DNA of 64,000 nucleotides from Acanthacorydalis orientalis (taxonomy: Eukaryota; Arthropoda; Insecta; Megaloptera; Corydalidae), in the NCBI GenBank assembly GCA_034766995.1, contig CM068321.1, positions 9,746,026-9,810,025 on the forward strand, read 5' to 3'. A model generated the notes under the pieces. It had not been told where the DNA came from, ran no database searches, and was given only the letters and a program-made list of their open reading frames with translations. Positions 23,940-35,008 of the stretch are shown here, one piece after another. The stretch's first letter is position 1. Each line of letters opens with the position of its first letter. A program made the position numbers and the translations under genes.

Positions 23940-24440
23940 TAATTTTTATGTATTTGGGTATTGACTTGATGTTTGCAAAGCTCGGAAAGTATGGCTTGCA
24001 CAGCTTTAACATGAAAGTATGTCTTAATTAAAGGCTCTTACGTCTATAGTTAGTATTTATTTTTAAACTGTCAAAACATTCCAATTCCATAAACCTGTAT
24101 TTGCTACAACATTTTTGATTGACATTTTAAGGCATTATGTTAAGTGCTGGTACAATAAACTTTGTTGTTTTATTTGTATTTAATAGTCTTGATCATGCTG
24201 TAAACGATTGTATATTCATTATATAATAATTTAAAAAATAAATAACAGAAATTAATCACATTTAACGAACAGCAAACATTTTATGCCCACCTAGTATTGT
24301 GCAGCGAACACAGCTAGTATGGTGTGAAATGTTGAACTTCAACAAACTTTCAGAGCAATGCCAGATATGCTAGTTATAAACACGAGGTACAAATATGAAA
24401 CTTTTTGATCGGTTTACATAAAGCTACAAGCCAAGACGTA
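23940..24440. other. Unassigned sequence
   Basis: Somewhat less AT-rich than the surroundings; no open frame or repeat that I can name. Confidence 0.35.
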
Positions 24441-24594
24441 TCTTTAGCGCTCGGAAGATGATGGTCATTAGTGTGTCAATAATCAAAATGGATCACACAT
24501 CATTTATTGAACATTTTTGATTAAAAAGTATGATTTGTGGAGTGGGTGACAACTTAATTTGTGAAAGTGAATTTCACAATAGCGCCAGAACTAC
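24440..24594 (-). mobile_element. Fold-back repeat family, solo right arm
   Basis: GCTCGGAAGATGATGGTCAT, CATCATTTATTGAACATTTT, ATGATTTGTGGAGTGGGTGA, TTAATTTGTGAAAGTGAATT. It ends exactly where the neighbouring transposon's terminal repeat begins, so one inserted at the edge of the other. Confidence 0.75.
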
Positions 24595-25836
24595 AGGGTT
24601 TTCCAATAAGGACGCAGTTTTTCAATTTGAAATAAATTTGCTCTGAAATTTCAAGTTTCTTTTTTGTAAATAATATTTGGGGTTATGCCATTTATAAATG
24701 ACAAATAATATCGTGTGACCACCGCGTGCTTTCTTACAAGTATTGTTTTGATAAAATTTTCAATAACATTCCTACACCACTGAGTTTCTATCTCATCAAT
24801 TTCTCTTCGAATTTCATCTTTTAGGACTGAAATTACTTTAGGATTATTGGCGTACACGTGTCCTTTAACTTGACGTAAAATAAAGTAGTCCATTGTTGTT
24901 AAATCGCTGGATTTCGGTGGCCAATGAATGTCTCCATTTCTGGAAATTACGCGACTAGGAAATTTCGTCCTCAATAAATCAATGTGTGACTTATTGCACT
25001 GTCCTGCTGGAGCCACTTGTCCTCCAGATCAATATCATCCAATTTTGCCCACAAAAAATTGGTTATGTTTCAGTATCTTTTTCCATTAACAGTAATCGCT
25101 TTAGCAGCCTCATTATCAAAAAAATAGGGACCAATGACTCCACCAGACCAAAATGTACACTGAAAAATCACTTCTTTTCAATGCAGTGGATTCTCAACGA
25201 TCACCCTCTGATTTCCTTCATCCTAGATTCGGCAATTTCGCTTGTTGACGTAGCCAGATAATTCGAAATGAACTCAATCGCTAAAGATGACTCTTCAGAG
25301 AAACCATGTTGTTGTTCCAGTATTCAGTTAACAAATCTCTAATGCATTGAATTGTCTGATGGCTTCAATTCTTGTGTTAATTAAACCTTATAAGCCTTTA
25401 ACAATGAATCTTTATGCAAAATCCGCAATGTGGTAGTCTGTGAAAGACCTAATTTCTATGAATGTCATAGAATTGACATTCCTGGCTCTCTTTCAAGTCA
25501 ATGTTTTCTTTAGAACGAGTACTACGAATACGTATAGGTGTTTCTTAATCTTTAACCGATCAATTCTCTTTAAATTTACTCACCAATCGAAGAATTGTTG
25601 ATTCAGATGAACGAGTTTGTCGAGAATAAATATCGCGTTCTATAAAATGCATATTTTATAGAACGATCATTTTCGTAATACAATTGTATTATTTCAGTGT
25701 GGTGTTTTGTTGTATACGAAGTCATAATTAAAATGGTAATATCAAAACTTAACAAATGTTAAAGAAAAATATATCAGTGTCAGTTTGACATCTGTGAAAT
25801 GTAACCTCTTAAAAAATTGTCCGTATTGGAAAACCT
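24595..25836 (-). mobile_element. Tc1/mariner-superfamily transposon with TIRs
   Basis: The left terminus GGTTTTCCAATAAGGACGCA and the right terminus, read inverted (GGTTTTCCAATACGGACAAT), match with few differences. They enclose about 1.24 kb carrying a minus-strand transposase relic. Confidence 0.85.
24651..25740 (-). pseudogene. Transposase of the 24.6-25.8 kb element, broken upstream
   Basis: An intact C-terminal frame of 121 codons (25016-24651) contains HIDLLRTKFPSRVISRNGDI, then WPPKSSDLTTMDYFIL, HVYANNPKVI, LKDEIRREID and C-NVIENF. This is the end of a widespread insect transposase group whose catalytic triad closes near WPP-S-DLTPLDYFLWG. Here the third acidic position reads as Asp in TTMDYF. 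The N-terminal half (MTSYTTKHHTEIIQLYYEND, from about 25725) is recognisable but full of stops and shifts. The catalytic domain 5' of position 25016 is frameshifted, so the element is dead. A peptide repressor from the remaining frame is conceivable but unsupported. Confidence 0.82.
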
Positions 25837-25839
25837 TTC

Positions 25840-26200
25840 ATCTTCTAATTATTAAATATTTTAATAAAAACTTGTATAGCTTAAAGGCAGTGAACATGCA
25901 TTTGCACAAGCCTTACTTTAATTTTGAATTTGAAAGATCTGATATCTAACTTTCTAATTTTGATTACATTTCCCCAAATTTTATAGTAACGTAAATTTTG
26001 TATCTGAATAAAATGTAAGTGGTGTTAAGAAATGATTTTACCCTCAGTAGCCGCGCAACCGCAATGTCAGTAATGAGCATGACGTTTGAAATGTTGCTAT
26101 AGTGACGTAACAATATAATGATGTTTCAGTTTGTAGTGGTGAGATTTTGGAAATTCAAATGCGGCGGTACCTGGAATTTGAAATAGAACTATACAAATTA
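25840..26200. other. Unassigned sequence
   Basis: A slightly GC-richer patch at 26040-26170; no supported feature. Confidence 0.35.
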
Positions 26201-26204
26201 ACAA

Positions 26205-26370
26205 ACTCTTTACAAATTATTTTTTCATTTATCTCATAACACACACATTTTTCTTCTGATCAACAATATACAATACTTAATTGTTGATCATTTTTGGTCA
26301 TTGCTTATGCGCATTTAGATGAAGATACTTAACACCCATCACCCTCTGAACATCAAAGTACAAAAAAGTT
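26205..26370 (+). mobile_element. Fold-back repeat family, left arm
   Basis: CAAATTATTTTTTCATTTAT, TCTTCTGATCAACAATATAC, TTGTTGATCATTTTTGGTCA, TTGCTTATGCGCATTTAGAT and CATCACCCTCTGAACATCAA in consensus order. Confidence 0.7.
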
Positions 26371-26689
26371 GGATTTTTTAAAATGAATTATGGATTATGG
26401 TTCTAGCCCAATTAGACACTTGAACATGTTCAACCCGGGGCACTTTTTCATATTCTGAATGATGGGTCAGAGCGTGATTAAAAGTTGTTTATTTTTCTGC
26501 GGCACCTGTTTACTTGTTTTCATTATCAGTGATTTGTCGTTTAGTTTATCATAAACAGTTAATGTATAATATTAACTGCTAGTTCAGTTTACACACAGTG
26601 GATATTATTATTTAGTCTCTTCTATAACTTTATATTTAGATGCAGTTTTCCTTAAATTATGATTTCCTTAAATATAACTGAAAACATAT

Positions 26690-26818
26690 ATGTGAACCAC
26701 AGTGGTACACTCTCCCTGATGGTGAAAATTATATATGGACCACCGGTGACTCATGCCGTCAGATAAAAGCTCAGCTTGTGGACCACTAGTGATCTACGCC
26801 GTATTGAACGTGTTAACA
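26690..26818. mobile_element. Possible piggyBac-like right terminus (TTAA end)
   Basis: Two direct imperfect repeats of about 24 bases, GGACCACCGGTGACTCATGC (26737) and GGACCACTAGTGATCTACGC (26780), spaced 43 bases apart. A looser third copy lies upstream (GAACCACAGTGGTACAC). The block ends at GAACGTGTTAAC, i.e. a TTAA target site. Sub-terminal repeats next to TTAA are typical of piggyBac ends. No transposase or opposite end was found. Confidence 0.35.
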
Positions 26819-27090
26819 TTGCAAATTACATTATTTATTTTAGCTATCATATATCCATTCTCTCCTGCATACCTACAATTTGTTGTAATTTTAAGATATA
26901 ATATATACTGATTGAATATATTATCAAAAAAAAATATTAAAGTCTATTTTATACACTTATTTTCTTCATCTTTGAGATGGATATAAAATATTTTACATAA
27001 CGGAACATCATCAATTAGTTTTTTACATGTTTGATTATTACTATTTTTGATCGATTTCTTAATATCTAAAAACTAAAATAATTAAATATT

Positions 27091-27645
27091 ATGTTGGTAG
27101 GAAAATAATTACTGCTTTTGTTTTCTGAATTCTAATCTTAATTTTTTTCAATGGAAGTGTCATTTCGTCGTGTTCATGTTAATATTATTTTAAAGTGCAT
27201 TTTTTGGTCTGTATTTTGGTAACATCCTCTTTGGTTTTATTATTAATTTTGCTTCAAATTGGACCATTGAATTGAAGATGGAAAAGAAATAAATAAGAGA
27301 ATTTTTTATGAGTTCAAAATGGGTGGTGAAGCAGCAGAAACTGCTCGTAAACTAAACAATGCATTTGGTGTGAGTACTCATAACGTGATTCCAAAAAATT
27401 CATGCTAGAGACGAGAGTTTTGAAGATGATGAAGGTCGCAGGCGTCCTTCTTGAGTTCATAACGACCAACTGAAGATGTAAGTTAAATCAGAACCATGCG
27501 CAATTCGAGAGTTCGCACAAAAGATAGAGCATTATTCATCCAACCGTTCTGGACCACTTAAGACAGCTAGGAAAATCAAAAAAGAGAAAAATCTATGTGA
27601 AGTGAAGGTCATAAACCGCAATTATTTTCTGTTAACTTAATAATT
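27091..27645 (+). mobile_element. Mariner deletion derivative, copy A
   Basis: The left end ATGTTGGTAGGAAAATAATT and the right end AACCGCAATTATTTTCTGTT pair as terminal repeats. Between them lie the shared leader and a transposase start with lesions (WRRNK*IREFFMSSKWVVKQ..., changed frame at the usual QWWFQKC). Then comes the usual sequence up to SKKRKIYV, followed directly by the right end. The catalytic two-thirds of the transposase is absent. Confidence 0.85.
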
Positions 27646-27649
27646 CTAT

Positions 27650-28690
27650 AACATCTTTCAATTTTCGTGATGTGTAATAATGTAATTTAGGTAAATTAAT
27701 ACAAAAAATGTTTTTATTGTGTAAGAGTTATCAATGGATCGTTTTTAATTTTAACTAGTGTCAAGCAAAGATCTAACACTTGCAATTAATTCGTTCCTTA
27801 TATTCATTTTTTAATAAGAAAGTTTTTAAGTATTTTTGATTTTCATTTCAAAAAGTATATTTCTTAAACTTTATATATATATAAATTTTAAGAGATATAA
27901 GTTTAAGAGTAGATCTTTAACTTTTTCGTTGTATAGACAAACATTTAAAAATTGTTGAAGAATCTACAATAAAAGGCATAGAAGTATGGATGCAAACATT
28001 TTTAAATTCATACATTAATGTCTACACGAAACACATTTATTTTTTTTTTTGATAAAACATCATACAATCTATTCTATTTTTACTGAAAACCTATGATAAC
28101 GATTTAAAATCAAATAATCATATATTTTACAGTCAGATTTACTTCGTGAAACCTTACATATTATTTATAGTTTAGCTTGTGATGATTGATTCCTGACCTA
28201 TATTAAACGACAGCTTTGTGAATAATTTCTCATGACGTAATGGCATTATTGACGGTGGTGCATAAATTACACTTCTGGAATAACCTCATTTTGATTATGA
28301 TACTATAGACTATTATTTAATTGAACTGAATGTATTTATATACAGGAATCTATTCATAGTTTTTTTAATTAATTGTAGTAATATTATAAATAAAAATTTA
28401 TACTTGGAGTTGTAGTTCCACCTTTGGTATACTACAGTGTTAATTTAAAAATTGGATTCTTGAAATTTCGTCGCACTAATCACGAGTGTGTGTTAATCGC
28501 ATGTTGAAGGGTGACTTTTTGGTTTGCTCAGGTACCTATTATCAGGACGTATCAAACTACTCACGGTATTTTGATTCCTCTTGGAAATTTGTACTTGAGC
28601 GATCCGATAATAACTTATTCTTAAATTTATATTTTCAGTACTAAATGTGTATTGAGTGGATTAAATATAATAATTTCTTTGATCAGTATC
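27650..28690. other. AT-rich unassigned sequence
   Basis: No supported gene or repeat. Confidence 0.4.
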
Positions 28691-30030
28691 CCTACTAAAC
28701 ACCTCATATAAAATACTGACTACTATTATTAAAGGGAAGCTTCAAAAGTATACAGAGGACATCTTAGGTGAATACCAAGCAGGTTTTAGACCAGGAAGTT
28801 CTTCAATAGACCAGCTCTTCACGGTGAAGTAAGTGCTTGAGAAATGTTGGGAGCTCGACGTAGACATGTATCAGCTTTTCCTAAACTTTAAGCAGGCCTA
28901 TGACAGTATTAACTGAGAAAAGTTGTACACAATAATGGTAAACTTAGATACACCACCTAAATAAGTGCGGAAAGTGCGAATGTTAATGCAAAATACACAA
29001 TGTAAAGTCGAGATCAATAGGGAACTAATTGAAAATTTTCAAGTATCGCAGAGTCTAAAGCAAGGTGATGATCTGGCCTCAATACTCTTCAACTTATCAC
29101 TTGAACATGTAGTATGGACTGTCCCAGTACACATCAACTCCATCATATTCAATAAATCGTGGGACACAACAAATAGCAGGATATGCCGATGACCTAAATA
29201 TCATGGGAAGATTTGTACTTGTCATTAAAAAAGTCATTGGACCTTTTGAGACCGCTACAGCAGACATTGATTTTAGAATAAATGAGAATAAAAGTAAACT
29301 AATGCTGCAAAGTAGAATACGAAGGAGAAGATTAGGTCAAAATGTCATTATTGATGATTATAATTTCAAGGTGTCAATAATTTCACATACCTTGGCTCAA
29401 AAATCACCTGTTAAAATAAGAAATCTCAAGAAGTTCAACAACGAATAGCAACAGCAAATAAAACATTATCCGTCCTCTTTCCTTTAATGAAATCCAAAAA
29501 TTTGGATTGGAAGACCAAAATCCGACTGTATAAAACCCTCATCCGTACTGTCATATCTTATGGAGGTTAAGCGTGGATCATGTCAGCTAAGACTGCAGAA
29601 ATGTTGGACACCGTCGAAAAAAGAATGTTGAGAAGGATATTTGGGCCAGTTAACGATAAAGGTACATGGAGAATACGCTATATTTTCGAATTATATAAAG
29701 TCAATAAGGAACCAAAACTACCGGTCTTTATAAAAATTCTCCGCTTACGATGAAAAAGTCACACTGAGTGGATGTCGGACTCAAGAGTATCAAAAAGGGC
29801 ATTGGATGGACAACCAGGCGGGAGAAGACCTGTGGACAAAGTAAGGTTCAGATGGATAGACAATGTAGAGAAGAATGCAGTGAAACTGTTGGGAATAAAG
29901 AACTGGAGAAGGATTACCAGGCAGATGGATGTCTGGAGGCAGAAAATTGAGGAGGCCAAGGCTCGATTGGACTGTAACGCCATCGAAGAAGAAAAATTTC
30001 TTCGATCGTGTGAGATTGGTTTATTTTAAT
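28690..30030 (+). pseudogene. Non-LTR retrotransposon reverse transcriptase, degenerate
   Basis: Frames put together by eye give the reverse transcriptase core of a LINE. Seen are YTEDILGEYQAGFRPG (about 28750-28795), SSIDQLFTVK, the DVDMYQLFLNFKQAYDS block (first catalytic region, about 28857-28905), VSQSLKQGDD, SILFNLSLEHVV, and the catalytic motif YADDLNIMG (YADD at 29182-29193). After it follow INENKSKLM, FTYLGSKIT, a thumb region (LIRTVISYGG), MLRRIFGPVNDKGTWRI, and a tail with MSDSRVSKRALDGQPGGRRP and NWRRITRQMDVWR. The first catalytic Asp has become Asn in LNFKQAYDS. In-frame stops and shifts are numerous. The endonuclease is absent: a 5'-truncated dead insertion. Confidence 0.85.
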
Positions 30031-30309
30031 TCGAAGTATATGTATTTAAATCCCATTTACTTATCAAAATTATAGTTGATAGTCTTATTAAAGAGTGACT
30101 TTTTGATGTTAAAAATAATCTAATATGTTGAAAATAAGACGTATTGTCGCTATTTTAACAGAAAAATCGTCGAGATTACTATTGTTCTGTCGGATTTCAA
30201 ATGTGGCCCACAGTTATAGTATTTTTTTAATATATTCAATGTGTAATATTTAAACAAATCCATTTTGTGAAGCTTATACTTACACTTAAGTTATACTAAC
30301 ACAAATAAG

Positions 30310-30465
30310 TCACCAGCTTTTATTTTTTCGCTCCATAAATCACAAAAATGTTCAATAATGATCATTCATTATTTATTGAACATTCTTGATCAGATTTTTC
30401 TGGTTTGTGGGATAAAAAAGAATTAATTTTTGAACGTAGATTTAGCCACAGTATAGAATAGTATT
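30310..30465. mobile_element. Fold-back repeat family, short form
   Basis: Here the two arms meet at once: CCATAAATCACAAAAATGTT then CATTATTTATTGAACATTCT, TTCTGGTTTGTGGGATAAAA and TAGATTTAGCCACAGTAT. The usual central D and E blocks are missing, giving a palindrome of about 150 bases. Confidence 0.75.
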
Positions 30466-30469
30466 GTGA

Positions 30470-31430
30470 GGTTATGAAAGAAATGTTATTTCCTATGAAC
30501 ATATAATATTCGCACTTTATAAATAAATCCTTCCAGATAAAACAGTGTTATAATCAATTGATTCTGAATAGATTCTCCAAGAAACCAACACTTCAACAAT
30601 TTCTACTTTAGATGATTTATTGAGTTCGATTTTCATTAAATTTACATTAAACATGATGAACAAGCCAATAAATTTGATTCAGTAGAGAAACTACAGTTGG
30701 AAAACGTCAAATTATTCACTTCTTCATATCAGATGATGTTGACCTTTACTTGTAAATATTGGTTAATAATTGATCATATTCAGATTCTAAATACCATTTA
30801 ATTTGTAAAAATGAATAAATTGTTTATTAATTTATAAGCATTCAGTAACAAATATGGTAAATTTGATACATATTATTTATTTTTTATCGTATTTTTTTCG
30901 ACTGTCGTATAACATATCTTCTTATTTTACATTCACATTTAAATGTGTAAATTCGTTTCGATTTACACGATTTCTGTTTTTGCGAAAATATCAGAAACCT
31001 ATATATTTCGTAAATGGAAAACTACTGTACCTATATTATACTTGTATTCAAATACATATAGAAAGTATAGCAAATAAATCAAACACATTTCTTTGTTAAA
31101 AAACTTGTTCAAACTACATTAATAAATTTCATACAAAATACATTCTTTTGATAATTTGCACATTTTTATTATTTATCTTTTCAATATTTGACTACCTTAG
31201 AATTTTTTACACAGAACAATGTATTGTATTATATCAGATATGTAAAAACCCATTGTTCAAAGATACAGTGTTGTATTTGTTTTACATTCAAATGAGAAGT
31301 ATTAATACATGTTGTAAATGAACACATTGAGTCTCATTTTTACTAAAGTGTTTATTATTTTTTATACAAATTATAGTTATCGCAAAGTTGAATATTAGCT
31401 TATTTGAATTCTAATGAGAATATGAAGACT
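30470..31430. other. AT-rich unassigned sequence
   Basis: The open frame at 30854-31099 plus is hydrophobic and low-complexity; not recognised. Confidence 0.35.
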
Positions 31431-31434
31431 GAAT

Positions 31435-31755
31435 AGTATGAAAAATGAATCTGCAAAGACTTTTCTGACCAAACAAATTCAATAAAATATTATTAATCAT
31501 TTTTGATTCTGATTTATTTACATTTCGATGTCGATACCAATATCAGCAGAGCATTAAAGTACTGAACAATTAAGTAACAGATTTGTCAGCACCTTATTGC
31601 TCTCGAGGAAAATGACATCATCATTAAAATATACATAAATGATCAATAATCATTTATTGAACATTTTTGGTTAGAATTTTTTCTGTATTTTGTAGGGAAA
31701 GAGAATAACGAGTCTGATAATAATGAAAGTGAATTTAGCCACAGTGCTAGAACTC
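31435..31755. mobile_element. Fold-back repeat family, complete two-arm copy
   Basis: Left arm: TCTGACCAAACAAATTCAAT, TATTAATCATTTTTGATTCT, TTTACATTTCGATGTCGATA, AGCAGAGCATTAAAGTACTG. Right arm: TTGCTCTCGAGGAAAATGAC, ATCATCATTAAAATATACAT, AATGATCAATAATCATTTAT, GAATTTAGCCACAGTGCTAG. Confidence 0.75.
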
Positions 31756-31975
31756 TATACTGAATTATAAATTAGTTTTTGTATCAAAAAAAGATTTGTA
31801 CCTAAAAATGAATCAATATAAATTTAACTTCTTGATATTATTTTAAAATAATCCATATGTAATCAAATAGAACAGTTATTTATTTTTTTTTATTTTAAAT
31901 TTATTTGCATTTTATTTAATCATATTAACTAGTTTTCTATTATAAACCTAATGGAAGTTTGAAATGCTGTTACGG

Positions 31976-31976
31976 G

Positions 31977-32013
<37 letters not shown>

Positions 32014-32160
32014 TGCACGTGTGAATATGTACGTGTATGTATAATTGTAACGTATGTAGTAGGCACATATACAAGCAAACTGTTTAACTGTTTTATATAT
32101 TTGAATGTGTGTGTGTATATGTGAGTGAATATAATATGTACGTTCTCGCATAATAAAATG
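31976..32160. repeat. (TA)n run followed by TG/CATA-rich low-complexity DNA
   Basis: TA run at 31980-32010, then GTGTGTGTGTATATGTGAGT near 32106. Open frames across it are low-complexity. Confidence 0.85.
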
Positions 32161-32462
32161 TACATTAATAAATAATATATATTTTTTTTAATAAACGAAC
32201 AGCTGCAAATCCGTTGACTCTTGTGCAAATATTTTATTATTTACTGTGTTAATGATTATTTATCGATATAATCGTTCGTTTATTATAAAGCAATTTACAA
32301 ATGTTTAATGGTGAAACGTGAGGCATTATTAAGAACATCATATTTTTTTGACGAGACTCGAGTGAACAATTAAGTGATAAATAATATATTTCTATATTAT
32401 TATATAGAATATTAATAATACACTTCTCAACAAATCAAAAATAACAAATTGAAAAGTATTAG

Positions 32463-32982
32463 ATGTTGGTAGGAAAGTGATTGTCATTTCATCGTATTCG
32501 TGTTAATATCATTATAAAGTATATTTTTCGGTCTGTATTTTCGTAACATCGTCTTTGGTTTTATTATTAATTTTACTTCAAATTGAGGTATTGAATTAAA
32601 GATTGAAAAGAAGCAAATATGAACGTTTTTTCGAATGAGTTGAAAACGGCTGGTGAAGCAGCAGAAACTGCTCTTAAACTAAAGGATGCTTTTGGCGTGG
32701 ATACTGTTAAAGAACGTACGGTGCAATGTTGGTTCCAAAAATGTCGTGCTGAAGACGAAAGTCTTGAAGATGAAGAAGATTGCGGACATCCTTCTTCATT
32801 TCATAACGATCAATTGAAGGCGTTAGTTGAATCAGAATCACACATAACAATTCGAGAGCATGCGCAAAACTTAGGTATTAGTCGTCCAACAGTTTTGGAT
32901 CACTTAAAACTACTTAAATTAAAAAAAAGGTATATGAATTTAAGGTCATAAACCGCAATTATTTGTCTATGAACATAATAAT
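32463..32982 (+). mobile_element. Mariner deletion derivative, copy B (with open frame)
   Basis: The left end is TGTTGGTAGGAAAGTGATTG; about 40-50 leader bases are lost relative to other copies. The shared leader AATTAAAGATTGAAAAGAAG follows. The right end is GGTCATAAACCGCAATTATT then TGTCTATGAACATAATA. It encloses the CDS at 32619-32951. Confidence 0.88.
32619..32951 (+). CDS. DNA-binding-only mariner transposase fragment
   Basis: An open frame of 110 codons corresponding to the N-terminal third of a mariner transposase. Residues about 10-45 (KTAGEAAETALKLKDAFGVD) form the first helix-turn-helix, followed by RTVQCWFQKC. A linker ESLEDEEDCGHPSS holds the family GRP-type element, degraded to CGHP. 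The second helix-turn-helix is ITIREHAQNLGISRPTVLDH. The frame ends shortly after LKLKKRYMNL, at the point where other copies also jump to the 3' terminus. The catalytic aspartates and the WVPHEL linker are absent, so it cannot transpose DNA. Full-length relatives have about 340-350 residues. The usual start, MEKKQIRA, lies upstream but is out of frame; I take the ATG at 32619. Whether it is expressed or only looks intact by chance is unknown. A DNA-binding fragment could in principle compete for transposon ends. Confidence 0.55.
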   Translation: MNVFSNELKTAGEAAETALKLKDAFGVDTVKERTVQCWFQKCRAEDESLEDEEDCGHPSSFHNDQLKALVESESHITIREHAQNLGISRPTVLDHLKLLKLKKRYMNLRS

Positions 32983-33117
32983 GAAAATAAACTGTTTAAA
33001 AAGTGTTACTAATATTTTGTTAATGTATTTATTGATAAGTGTTAAATTTTCAAACGTCTGCAAATATTTAATGTATTTGAAAACAGTAGTGCTCAACTTA
33101 TTACTTGTACTACAAAT

Positions 33118-33508
33118 TTGGTTATTGAATTAAAGATGGAAAAGAAGCAAATAAGAGCAATGAGTATGAGTTTAAAAGTGGTGGTAAAGGAGCAGAATCT
33201 TCTCGAAAACTAAAAAAATGCTTTTGGCGTGGGTGCTGTTAAGGAACGTACGGTGCAATGATGGTTCTAAAAAAATCGTGCTGTGGACGAGAGCCTTGAA
33301 GATGAAGGTCTCGGGCGTTCCTCTTCAGTTTATAACGACCAAGGCGTTAGTTGCATCAAAATCACCCACAACAATTTGAGAGCTTGCATAAAATTTAGGT
33401 GTTACTTATCCAACAGTTCTGGACCATTTAAAACAGACAAGAAAAATCAAAAAAGAGAGAAATTCATATTAATGTGAAGGCCATAAACCGTAATTATTTT
33501 TCTACCAA

Positions 33509-33512
<4 letters not shown>
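33118..33512 (+). mobile_element. Mariner deletion derivative, copy C (5' end missing)
   Basis: Begins inside the leader (ATTGAATTAAAGATGGAAAA). It carries the same N-terminal transposase block with frameshifts (AEDESLED-like, then ARAS-like words in other frames) and ends at CCATAAACCGTAATTATTTT plus CTACCAACTTA, running into (TA)n at 33513. Confidence 0.8.

Positions 33513-33551
<39 letters not shown>
33513..33551. repeat. (TA)n microsatellite at a mariner 3' end
   Basis: Pure TA run starting within the TA target site of copy C. Confidence 0.95.
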
Positions 33552-33553
<2 letters not shown>

Positions 33554-33692
33554 TGAACATTGGAAGTAATGGAAGCTTAAAGATCCACGATACATAATTG
33601 AATTAATGAAAAAAATTGAAATGAAAACCCAAATATGGTTAGAATTCAGAAAACAAAAAACATAATTATTTTTCTACCAACCTAATAACATA
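33552..33692 (+). mobile_element. 3' terminus of a longer mariner relative
   Basis: Contains AATTCAGAAAACAAAAAACA and then ATTATTTTTCTACCAACCTA, i.e. the intact right terminal repeat with its inner sequence. In the short derivatives that inner sequence is replaced by coding sequence. The bases before it could be the end of a full-length transposase, but they are too short to prove. Confidence 0.6.
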
Positions 33693-33699
33693 AATTATT

Positions 33700-34045
33700 C
33701 AATCTTTTTATTTGTCGAGAATTTTATCAAATTTTTTGACTAATTTTTCATGTCTTAGAATGGAGTTTATTCCATTTTTCTCAGGAATGAAATTTCAAAA
33801 AATATGTATTTACTATCTTCAGTACCGTAATCATGATTTATAATAAATTATATCGGTTTCTCTTTAGCTGTTTGGTTACTTGAATGTAAATACCCTGCAT
33901 ATGAGATAACCGAATATTTACTAAAAATGATCTTGATAAAAATTTTGTATGTACAGTAAGATATATTTTTATTTTCTACATTACTTTTAGTTCTTGTTTT
34001 GCACTCGTAGACAATAATATAGATGATATTGTAGATGATATTGTG
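33700..34045. other. AT-rich unassigned sequence
   Basis: No supported feature. Confidence 0.4.
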
Positions 34046-34250
34046 TTTTATAAATTAATTATTCTCTTACCTCACAAACCACTAACATTATTTTCAAATA
34101 AAACTGTTTAATAAATGATTATTTTCGATTATAACATACTTATTTGTGTTTACTTATTGTGATTATCATCCTCAGATTAATTATGGTGTAAAAAAGTCTT
34201 GCACTACAGCCCTCTGATGATTGCATTGTCATCGAAATGTGCATTTTTAT
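34045..34250. mobile_element. Fold-back repeat family, compact copy
   Basis: Left arm: TTACCTCACAAACCACTAAC, AAACTGTTTAATAAATGATT, TGTTTACTTATTGTGATTAT, CATCCTCAGATTAATTATGG. Start of a right arm: ACTACAGCCCTCTGATGATT and TTGTCATCGAAATGTGCATT. Confidence 0.7.
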
Positions 34251-34754
34251 CAATTTCTTTCCACGTTTATTTTTTTTAAATTAACAGCTGATTTGTTATT
34301 AGTTCTCATCTTTTTTTACAAATTAAAAACCTTATGTAGTTCTTTTTTTAAAGCAATATTTAATATAAAATTATTACTGAAATTGATCTTTTTATTGATA
34401 ATACTATTATACCAACACTATTGAAGTAGTTCGATAATGAAAAGATGATTGAAGAAAAAACGAAAAACTAAATATTTGTAACATCAGTAAGAAAGTAATT
34501 AATACTATTAACTCCTCGACATACGAATTAATTGAAATTCGATAAGATCAAAAAAGACTATTTATTTAGCTTTACATTTGTGTAATCTTAACAAAGAAAA
34601 TCATATTTATACATTGCTAAATATTATAATTCAATACTAATGACCCAAATTAACAAGGAATAATTAAATAATATAAACAATAATTCAATAATCCTGTTGA
34701 GTATGAAACTTTTCGAAACATTCTTGTAAATGTAGAGGTGTTTGGCATTTTTTG

Positions 34755-34954
34755 TATTGCCAAGTCGTTTCACTTATATTATTTTTTTACTTAAGTGACA
34801 TCTCTTTGCAGGATGTTGCTTTTTACCAGGGGAAGGTATATGTTCAGGAAAATGTATCCTCACTCGAATAGCCTATTTTGATTTCACTGTCACTTTTGTA
34901 CAAACTCAAAACAGACATGTTGCAGGGTTTGTTTCTATGAATCACACTTTAACA

Positions 34955-35008
<54 letters not shown>

